A stretch of 5,053 bases of DNA, from NCBI GenBank assembly GCA_002474415.1, contig DLQV01000047.1, positions 653-5,705 on the forward strand, written 5' to 3'. The notes below the pieces were generated by a model, which was not told where the DNA came from, ran no database searches, and saw only the letters and a list, made by a program, of their open reading frames with translations. The DNA is from Lachnospiraceae bacterium UBA7598. Lineage in GTDB: Bacteria; Bacillota; Clostridia; Lachnospirales; Lachnospiraceae. The position numbers and the translations under genes were made by a program. Below are positions 1 to 5,053 of the stretch, one piece after another. Each line of letters starts with the position of its first letter. The first letter of the stretch is position 1.

Positions 1-690
1 AAGGTCACGTACAAAATATGTATGTCCATGTACATACGCATCATCAATCATCTGAATCAGGAACTCGCGTTCTACCACATAAATGTTCATACTGAAATTC
101 ATCTCCCCCTCTTCGGTCGGGTTGATGTAAATCTTGCTGACGCGGTCTCCGTTCATACCGAGTGCATAATATAAATCCATGCGGTCCCTGCTCTGACGGA
201 TAAATGCCTTCGGGATTTCCTGCTTGCGGTACATCATGGTCACATCTGCACCGCTCTTGATATGCGCATCCAAAAGTTCATTGAAATCAAAATTGATGGC
301 AATATTGGCATCGGTCATAATGACATACTTCTGTGGCTGCTTTAACAGATATCCGCGCAGACTCTCGAGTGCCTCGATGCGTCCCTCGAATACCTTGACC
401 TGTTTCTGTGCAAACGGAGGAACGATATTCAATCCTCCATTTTTGCGGACCAGATCCCACTCACGGCCGGCGCCGAGATGATCCAGCAGAGAATGGTAAT
501 TTTTTCTTACGATAATAGAAATATTGTCAATTCCGCTGTGTACCATGCTGGAAAGAATAAAATCGCACATGCGGTATCTGCTGGCAAATGGAATGGATGC
601 CATGAGGCGCTCCGAAACCAGATCCGGCACCATTGCATCATAGCTGTTCGGGAAAATAATTCCCAATGCCTCTGTCTTTGAATTTAACAT
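1..690 (-). CDS. glgD: GlgD, non-catalytic ADP-glucose pyrophosphorylase subunit (partial, C-terminus off the window)
   Basis: I translated this frame by hand. It is open from the ATG at 690-688 to base 1 (230 codons, starting [10 protein letters not shown]) and continues past the window; GlgD proteins are usually near 370 residues. It aligns along its length with the neighbouring GlgC: RYRMCDF (38-44), [10 protein letters not shown] (51-60), [12 protein letters not shown] (75-86) and SMNIYV (200-205) match GlgC RYRIIDF-like, [21 protein letters not shown] and SMGIYI. The nucleotide-binding glycine loop (GGQGSRL in GlgC) is absent, the YKGTANA segment is replaced by FEGRIEA, and the EKP lysine motif that contacts sugar phosphate is replaced by INPT. 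An aspartate survives at the GlgC SGD position (MTDAN, D127). Family knowledge: GlgD in Firmicutes has little or no activity alone and forms a hetero-oligomer with GlgC, changing its activity and allosteric response. Inference: same role here. The start overlaps the glgC stop by 7 bp, so the two are translationally coupled. Confidence 0.93.
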   Translation of the reverse strand, partial: MLNSKTEALGIIFPNSYDAMVPDLVSERLMASIPFASRYRMCDFILSSMVHSGIDNISIIVRKNYHSLLDHLGAGREWDLVRKNGGLNIVPPFAQKQVKVFEGRIEALESLRGYLLKQPQKYVIMTDANIAINFDFNELLDAHIKSGADVTMMYRKQEIPKAFIRQSRDRMDLYYALGMNGDRVSKIYINPTEEGEMNFSMNIYVVEREFLIQMIDDAYVHGHTYFVRDL

Positions 691-1895
691 TGCTCCTCAC
701 CCTCCTTCACATCTTCATAAATCATAGCGCTCGGACCAATTTTGGCTCCTTTTCCGATCGTCACATCTGCTGCAATTGTGGCAACCTCTCCGATTCCTTC
801 TCCTTCCGGCTTGGCTCCCACAACGGCATCTTCTTCGATGGTCGCGTTTTCTGCAATGATACAGTGTCTGACAACTGCTCCTGCCTTGATCGTGGAGTGT
901 CCCATGACAACGGCATCTTCTACAACAGCACCTTCTTCCACCGTGACACCCGAAAACAGGATGGAATGTCTGACAGTACCCTTGATGTTACATCCATCGG
1001 TAATCAGACAGTTATCCAGCACGGCATTCTCTCCGATCCGGTGACCGGTCATACCACTGTTTCTGCTATAGATTTTCCAGTTCTCATCAAACAGGTCAAT
1101 TCCACTGTGCTCCGGATCGAGCACTTCCATGTTTGCTTCCCACAGCGACGGAATCGTTCCTACATCCTTCCAGTATCCATTGAAATGATAGGCATACATC
1201 TTTCTTCCGTCACGCAGAAGATTTGGAATGATATTGTTTCCGAAATCATTCTCGGAAGTCGGGTCAGCCTCATCCTCGATCAGATATTTCTTTAAAATAT
1301 CCCAGTTAAATATGTAAATTCCCATGGATGCAAGATTGGACTTCGGCTCCTTTGGCTTCTCCTGGAACTCGGTAATCTTGTCATCCTCGTCTGCTACCAT
1401 CAGACCGAAACGGGAAGCATCCTCCCACGGCACTTCCATGACTGCGACAGAAAATTCTGCCCCTTTCTGCTTGTGGAATTCAAGGAAATCGCTATAATCC
1501 TGTTTGCAGATCTGGTCTCCAGAGAGAATAATCACATACTGCGGATCATAGCGCTCAATAAAAGCAATATTCTGATAAATGGCATTTGCCGTACCCTTGT
1601 ACCAGTCAGACCCCGATGCTTTCTGGTACGGTGGAAGTACATGCACACCTCCGTAAAGACGATCCAAATCCCATGGCTGGCCATTTCCAATATACTCGTT
1701 TAATACAAACGGCTGATACTGGGTCAGAATACCCACCGTATCAATTCCTGAATTTACGCAGTTCGACAGTGGAAAATCGATGATACGGTACTTTCCCCCA
1801 AACGGAACTGCAGGCTTTGCAAGCTTCTGTGTCAGTGCATATAATCTGGACCCCTGGCCTCCGGCAAGCAACATCGCAACTAGTTCTTTTGCCAT
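684..1895 (-). CDS. glgC: Glucose-1-phosphate adenylyltransferase GlgC (ADP-glucose pyrophosphorylase)
   Basis: Makes ADP-glucose and pyrophosphate from ATP and glucose-1-phosphate, the regulated first step of glycogen synthesis in the cytoplasm. It has 403 residues, normal for clostridial GlgC. The N-terminal nucleotidyltransferase domain (about 5-255) carries the loop AGGQGSRL (11-18), [15 protein letters not shown] (27-41), [14 protein letters not shown] (75-79), [12 protein letters not shown] (98-109), the metal-binding Asp in SGD (D127), the sugar-phosphate Lys in EKP (K180), SMGIYIF (190-196) and YWKDVGT (241-247). The C-terminal part (about 285-395) is a left-handed beta-helix of hexapeptide-type repeats (IGENAV, VEEGAV, IKAGAV, IEEDAV, IGKGAK). 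Oddity: the usual GDHIYK stretch reads GDQICK, with Gln128 and Cys130 replacing His and Tyr. The ATG at 1895 is chosen because the conserved N-terminus begins at residue 5 and AAGGGGG lies 8 nt upstream. That Shine-Dalgarno sits inside an inverted repeat. glgD follows with a 7-bp overlap. Confidence 0.97.
   Translation of the reverse strand: MAKELVAMLLAGGQGSRLYALTQKLAKPAVPFGGKYRIIDFPLSNCVNSGIDTVGILTQYQPFVLNEYIGNGQPWDLDRLYGGVHVLPPYQKASGSDWYKGTANAIYQNIAFIERYDPQYVIILSGDQICKQDYSDFLEFHKQKGAEFSVAVMEVPWEDASRFGLMVADEDDKITEFQEKPKEPKSNLASMGIYIFNWDILKKYLIEDEADPTSENDFGNNIIPNLLRDGRKMYAYHFNGYWKDVGTIPSLWEANMEVLDPEHSGIDLFDENWKIYSRNSGMTGHRIGENAVLDNCLITDGCNIKGTVRHSILFSGVTVEEGAVVEDAVVMGHSTIKAGAVVRHCIIAENATIEEDAVVGAKPEGEGIGEVATIAADVTIGKGAKIGPSAMIYEDVKEGEEQC
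691..705 (-). promoter_or_regulatory. glgD ribosome binding site inside the glgC 3' end
   Basis: On the minus strand the last codons of glgC read GGAGGGTGAGGAGCA just before the glgD ATG at 690. GGAGGG (705-700) is a strong Shine-Dalgarno with 9-nt spacing; the GAGGAG copy at 698-693 is too close (2 nt) to be the main site. The glgD start codon and glgC stop share ATGTTAA (690-684). This supports the chosen glgD start and coupled translation of the two subunits. Confidence 0.8.
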
Positions 1896-1900
1896 ATAAG

Positions 1901-1957
1901 TATCCCCCTTCTGTTCATAATAAATTACACTTATTATGGTAACATAAAAGGGGGATA
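1901..1957 (-). promoter_or_regulatory. Long inverted repeat in the glgC leader that would sequester its Shine-Dalgarno
   Basis: Seen directly: the arms 1948-1957 and 1901-1910 are perfect 10-bp complements (minus strand TATCCCCCTT and AAGGGGGATA). Nested inside are a 4-bp stem (1941-1944 with 1912-1915) and a perfect 8-bp stem (1931-1938, CATAATAA, with 1916-1923, TTATTATG) closed by a 7-nt loop at 1924-1930. In total 22 pairs form within 57 nt, interrupted only by a 3-nt/1-nt internal loop and a 2-nt bulge. The 3' arm contains the glgC Shine-Dalgarno AAGGGGG (1910-1904), and the stem ends 5 nt before the ATG at 1895. It is not followed by a U-tract, so it does not look like an intrinsic terminator. 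Inference: in RNA carrying both arms, glgC initiation would be masked until the hairpin is opened. As DNA the dyad could also be an operator. No riboswitch family is recognised. Confidence 0.6.
1903..1910 (-). promoter_or_regulatory. glgC Shine-Dalgarno sequence
   Basis: The minus strand reads AAGGGGGA at 1910-1903, with the G-run ending 8 nt before the ATG at 1895. It is purine-rich, well placed, and decides the glgC start. Every base of it is paired in the leader inverted repeat. Confidence 0.85.
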
Positions 1958-1989
1958 ATTCCTAGTACTTTTGACTCTTTTCGTTTATT

Positions 1990-3765
1990 TTAGTGAAAAG
2001 ATTTTTGTGCCGTATACAGTTTATAATATCTGCCTTTCTTTTTCATCAGTTCCTCATGCGTTCCTGCCTCTGCGATTCCGCCATCGTCAATATACATAAT
2101 CTTATCGCATCCCCGGATCGTGGACAGCCGGTGTGCAATGATAAAGGAAGTTCTGCCTTCAAGCATCCGGTTTAATCCGGTCTGCAATGCTTTTTCTGTC
2201 TGCACGTCAATGCTCGAAGTTGCCTCGTCAAGGATTAAAATTGCCGGATCCGAAAGCAGTGTTCTTGCAAAAGAAATCAGCTGTTTCTGTCCCTGGGAAA
2301 GCATGGAACCACGCTCCCGCACCTGTGTCTCATATCCATCCTGCATTTCCCGGATAAAGGCATCCGCACAGACAATTTTTCCCGCTTTTTCGATTTCCTC
2401 CTGTGTGGCATCTAATTTTCCGTACCGGATATTGTCTGCAATTGTTCCGGAAAAAATAAAACTGTCCTGCATCATAATGCCCATCTGTGCGCGGAGGGAA
2501 TGAATGGTTACGTCTGCGATATCCTGATCATCAATCAGTACCTTTCCACCGTTTACATTATAAAACCGCGAAATCAGATTGACGATGGTGCTCTTTCCGG
2601 CTCCGGTCGGTCCTACAAGTGCAACACTCTCCCCAGGATTTACCGTAAAGGATACGTCTTTTAATACCGTTTTTGTCTCATCATAGGCAAAGGTCACATG
2701 ATCAAATGTGACTTTTCCCCGGATCTTTGGCATCTCGATTGCATGCTCTGCATCTTTTACCGTAACCGGCTCATCGATGGTCTCAAAAATTCGCTCCAGA
2801 TACGCAATATTATTGATAAAATTATTGAATATATTTCCAAGGTTCATGATCGGCTGCCAGAAATACGAAGCATAACTGGAAATTGCCACGATCGTTCCCA
2901 GCGACTTATTTCCCTGCCCGAAAATGACAAGGCCGAACAAAAAGATGGCAGCACGGACAAACACAGAAATGGTATCAATACCCGGCCATACAAGGTTCGA
3001 ATAACGCACAGCGGTATTCCAGGTCCGTCTGCATTCTTTGGAAAGTCCGTTGAAGATTTTTGCATTTTCATCCTCACGTGCAAAAATCTGGGTAATCCGC
3101 GCACCCACAATATTTTCCTGCAGATACGCATTTAAGTTTGAGTTCTTGTTGGATACGGCCTGCCATGCCTTTCTCTGCTTATTTTTGATCCAGAACATAA
3201 AGACAGCAAGCACGGGAACTCCACACAATACAACCAGTGCCATCTGTACATCTACCATAAACATAAAAATAATGATAAACAGCAGATTGAATGCTTCCAA
3301 TACAATATTGATCAGTCCGTTTGACAGCATATCCGATACGGAATTGACATAATTGACCACCCGGATCAGAATCTTTCCATGCGGTCTGTCATCGTAATAC
3401 TGAAACGGAAGTTCCTGTAGATGTTCAAACAGATCTTTACGGATATCATAAATAATATCCTGACTGACATCCACCATAATCCGGCTGCGGATCGTGGTAA
3501 AGATCACGCTGACCACATAGATGGCAATCAGCGCCGCCACCAGAGAAAATAACAGCCTCATATTTTTATCCGGAATTGCAATATCAAGTGCCCGCTGAAT
3601 AATCATCGGTGCCACGTATCCAAACGCTCCTCCGATTCCGCTGAGTACGATCGCGATCATCATGCCCTTGCGGTATTTTTTAATATAGGATGACGCCCGG
3701 AGCAAATGCCGGATGTCAAACGGTTCTTCTAAGATTTCATCCTGCTTATATGTATTTTTTGCCAT
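1990..3765 (-). CDS. ABC exporter half-transporter, subunit with the intact ATPase site (heterodimer partner)
   Basis: Complete 591-residue membrane-domain plus ATPase half-transporter. There are six predicted membrane helices, roughly at 34-56, 70-92, 150-170, 174-194, 259-283 and 287-310, and an ATPase domain from about 350. Visible motifs: A-loop Tyr361, Walker A GPTGAGKST (385-393), Q-loop Gln433, Walker B plus catalytic Glu in ILDEATSSID (D513, E514) and switch His545 in IIAHRLST. The signature motif is LSQGQ (489-493) instead of LSGGQ. This pattern, with the partner upstream, matches heterodimeric exporters of the TM287/288, LmrCD and BmrCD type: this chain's Walker A/B pairs with the partner's normal LSGGQ to form the hydrolytic site, while its LSQGQ faces the partner's degenerate site. 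Family roles include drug, lipid or peptide export; the substrate here is unknown. The ATG at 3765 has GGGGGTGAG just upstream, overlapping the stop of the first subunit, so the pair is co-translated. Confidence 0.95.
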   Translation of the reverse strand: MAKNTYKQDEILEEPFDIRHLLRASSYIKKYRKGMMIAIVLSGIGGAFGYVAPMIIQRALDIAIPDKNMRLLFSLVAALIAIYVVSVIFTTIRSRIMVDVSQDIIYDIRKDLFEHLQELPFQYYDDRPHGKILIRVVNYVNSVSDMLSNGLINIVLEAFNLLFIIIFMFMVDVQMALVVLCGVPVLAVFMFWIKNKQRKAWQAVSNKNSNLNAYLQENIVGARITQIFAREDENAKIFNGLSKECRRTWNTAVRYSNLVWPGIDTISVFVRAAIFLFGLVIFGQGNKSLGTIVAISSYASYFWQPIMNLGNIFNNFINNIAYLERIFETIDEPVTVKDAEHAIEMPKIRGKVTFDHVTFAYDETKTVLKDVSFTVNPGESVALVGPTGAGKSTIVNLISRFYNVNGGKVLIDDQDIADVTIHSLRAQMGIMMQDSFIFSGTIADNIRYGKLDATQEEIEKAGKIVCADAFIREMQDGYETQVRERGSMLSQGQKQLISFARTLLSDPAILILDEATSSIDVQTEKALQTGLNRMLEGRTSFIIAHRLSTIRGCDKIMYIDDGGIAEAGTHEELMKKKGRYYKLYTAQKSFH

Positions 3766-3779
3766 TTTCTCACCCCCTA
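3766..3779 (-). promoter_or_regulatory. Exporter subunit junction with ribosome binding site overlapping the upstream stop codon
   Basis: The upstream subunit ends in TAG (3779-3777), and the next ATG is at 3765 after 11 bp. The Shine-Dalgarno GGGGGTGAG (3777-3769) shares its first G with that stop codon. Such tight spacing fits coupled translation and equal production of the two halves of a heterodimer. Confidence 0.8.
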
Positions 3780-5053
3780 TACCAGATCTTCGCCGGTCTG
3801 CAGCTGTACCAGTTCATAATAATATCCCTTTTTTGCCATCAGTTCGTCATGACTTCCCATCTCCGTAATCCGTCCATGCTGCATGACCAAAATCTTATCC
3901 GCCATCATCGTAGTGGAAATCCGCTGTGCAATAATTACTTTCGTGCACGGAAAATCCAGATGCCGCAGTGCTTCCTGAATCTGTTTTTCCGTTTCCATAT
4001 CTACCGCAGAGGTCGTATCGTCCAGAATCAGAATCGAAGGCCGCACCGCCAGTGCTCTTGCCAGGGAAATTCGCTGTTTCTGCCCGCCGGAAAGTCCTAC
4101 GCCGCGCTCTCCGACCACTGTATCATATCCTTCCGGCATCTTTGAAATAAAATCAGATGCCGCAGAATATTTTGCGAATTTTTCCACTTCTTCGAGATCA
4201 ATGCTGCTGTCTCCGTAGGCAATGTTTCCCTCGATCGTGTCGGAATACAACAGCACATCCTGTGTGGCAAGTCCAATCTGTTTGCGCAGGTCGGCAAGTT
4301 TCAATTTTTGCACCGGTATATCATCAATCCGCACTTCCCCTTTCGTCGGCTCATAAAACCGTGGGATCAGGTTGATCAGGGAAGTCTTTCCACAGCCGGT
4401 CTCCCCCATGATTGCAATGGTCTCTCCTGGTCTTACAGTAAAGCTGATATCATGTAGCACCGGAAGATCTCCATCTTCGTACTGAAAGGATACATCCCGG
4501 AATTCGATTTTCCCATCGAAGCGGTCCAGATGTGCAACTGCATCCGGAGCATCTTTGATCTTTGGCTCGGAATAATAGATCTCCATCACCTTTTTAGATG
4601 CGGCCGAGAACCGCTGAAATTCATTCATGATATTTCCCATCTGGCGCATCGGGTTGGCAATTGCCCAGATCAGTCCGGAAAATGCCACATAATCTCCCAT
4701 CGTCAGTTCTCCCCGAATCAGAAAAACACCGCCCACAGCCAACATCACTACCGGCATAAGGTTTGCAATGCTTTCCACATACGGGAAAAATTTCAACCAT
4801 ACCATGCTGGTCTCTTTGTTCGTCTCTGCATAATCTTTGTTTGCCCGGTCAAATTTTTCAATCTCATATGCTTCCCTGGCAAACGCTTTTACCACGCGGT
4901 TTCCGGAAATATTTTCCTGTGCATAGGTATTCATCTGTGCCAGTTTTTCACGCAGTTTCGCATGCATCGGTGCCACCTTGTTTTTGAACAGATAAATAAT
5001 AAAAAACACAAACGGCGAAATAATTAACAGGCTCAGAGCCATTTTCCAGTTCC
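3777..5053 (-). CDS. ABC exporter half-transporter, subunit with the degenerate ATPase site (partial, N-terminus off the window)
   Basis: The frame is open to the window edge and reads NWK before the internal Met at 5042, so the true start lies outside; roughly 150-170 N-terminal residues, including the first helices, are missing by comparison with the partner. Counting from the Met at 5042, 421 residues are visible. The membrane portion runs to about 140 (helix at 2-19, further helices near 90-108 and 114-132), with the conserved intracellular stretch QENISGNRVVKAFARE at 42-57. The ATPase domain has A-loop Tyr188, Walker A GETGCGKT (213-220), Q-loop Gln261, a normal LSGGQ (317-321) and Walker B ILILDD (337-342). 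Asp342 replaces the catalytic Glu, and Gln373 (IIAQRIST) replaces the switch His. This double change is known from the degenerate-site subunit of heterodimeric exporters such as TM287. The normal signature completes the active site of the downstream partner, 11 bp away. Substrate unknown. Confidence 0.94.
   Translation of the reverse strand, partial: NWKMALSLLIISPFVFFIIYLFKNKVAPMHAKLREKLAQMNTYAQENISGNRVVKAFAREAYEIEKFDRANKDYAETNKETSMVWLKFFPYVESIANLMPVVMLAVGGVFLIRGELTMGDYVAFSGLIWAIANPMRQMGNIMNEFQRFSAASKKVMEIYYSEPKIKDAPDAVAHLDRFDGKIEFRDVSFQYEDGDLPVLHDISFTVRPGETIAIMGETGCGKTSLINLIPRFYEPTKGEVRIDDIPVQKLKLADLRKQIGLATQDVLLYSDTIEGNIAYGDSSIDLEEVEKFAKYSAASDFISKMPEGYDTVVGERGVGLSGGQKQRISLARALAVRPSILILDDTTSAVDMETEKQIQEALRHLDFPCTKVIIAQRISTTMMADKILVMQHGRITEMGSHDELMAKKGYYYELVQLQTGEDLV

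Larger units (their letters stand above)
1896..1989 (-). other. 94-bp intergenic region between the exporter genes and glgC
   Basis: This is the only sizeable gap between genes in the window. The exporter-proximal part (1989-1958) is AT-rich with no convincing hairpin-plus-T-run, so I see no intrinsic terminator for the exporter transcript. The glgC-proximal part (1957-1901) is the inverted repeat. Possible -10 hexamers on the minus strand are CATAAT (1938-1933, 5 of 6 to consensus) and TATTAT (1922-1917), but neither has a recognisable -35 at 16-18 bp. A glgC promoter is therefore possible here but not demonstrated. Confidence 0.6.

Noticed and set aside
666..1295. Plus-strand open frame of 209 codons antisense to glgC
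   Set aside because: It lies wholly opposite well-conserved GlgC sequence (except its first bases), is rich in His, Ser, Cys and Asn as expected of a shadow frame, has no recognisable domain and no clear ribosome binding site.
1880..1918. 12-codon upstream frame overlapping the glgC start (ATG at 1918, TAG at 1880)
   Set aside because: No Shine-Dalgarno precedes it (the upstream stretch is AT-rich) and its peptide has no regulatory codon pattern, so I do not call it a leader peptide.
1934..1945. Three-codon frame (ATG TTA CCA TAA) in the glgC leader
   Set aside because: Too short, and no suitably spaced ribosome binding site; more likely chance within the hairpin.
1901..1957. Inverted repeat as an intrinsic terminator for the exporter operon
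   Set aside because: On the minus strand the stem is followed by CTTAT and the glgC ATG rather than a run of T, and its 3' arm is the glgC ribosome binding site.
2844..3131. Minus-strand 95-codon frame inside the second exporter gene
   Set aside because: It is out of frame with, and fully contained in, an intact conserved ABC gene.
3690..4145. Plus-strand open frame of 151 codons antisense to both exporter genes
   Set aside because: It spans the junction of two unmistakable ABC genes on the other strand; composition is that of an antisense shadow and no family is recognisable.
4530..5027. Plus-strand open frame of 165 codons antisense to the first exporter gene
   Set aside because: It is a His- and Cys-rich shadow of conserved transporter sequence with no motif or start signal to support it.

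Overview
The window reads as a piece of a Firmicute (Clostridia) chromosome, most plausibly a gut Lachnospiraceae-type organism. The grounds are moderate GC content, AGGGGG/GGAGG-type ribosome binding sites, a catalytic GlgC paired with a degenerate GlgD (a Firmicutes arrangement), and the GlgC sequence style. The genus cannot be fixed from the sequence alone. All four genes lie on the minus strand, so transcription runs from the high-coordinate end to the low-coordinate end. There are no RNA genes, CRISPR arrays, insertion sequences or long repeats that I can see.

In transcription order: (1) 5053-3777 is the 3' part of an ABC exporter half-transporter, cut by the window edge. (2) 3765-1990 is a complete second half-transporter, 11 bp downstream. 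The two fit together as one heterodimeric exporter. The upstream subunit has a degenerate ATPase site (Asp for the catalytic Glu, Gln for the switch His). The downstream subunit supplies the matching degenerate signature motif (LSQGQ) and keeps a normal Walker A/B/His set. (3) 1989-1896 is a 94-bp intergenic leader. (4) 1895-684 is glgC, a complete ADP-glucose pyrophosphorylase. (5) 690-1 is glgD, overlapping glgC by 7 bp and cut by the other window edge after 230 codons.

GlgC makes ADP-glucose from glucose-1-phosphate and ATP, the committed step of bacterial glycogen synthesis. GlgD is the non-catalytic partner that is known in other Firmicutes to associate with and tune GlgC. The exporter's substrate cannot be read from the sequence, and nothing ties it functionally to glycogen.

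The most notable non-coding signal is in the glgC leader. The glgC Shine-Dalgarno lies in one arm of a perfect 10-bp inverted repeat (1901-1910 with 1948-1957), and two further short stems are nested inside it. In a transcript that includes both arms, the ribosome binding site would be fully base-paired. This suggests translational control of glgC, or silencing of read-through from the exporter genes. A possible promoter -10 between the arms is the main alternative reading.
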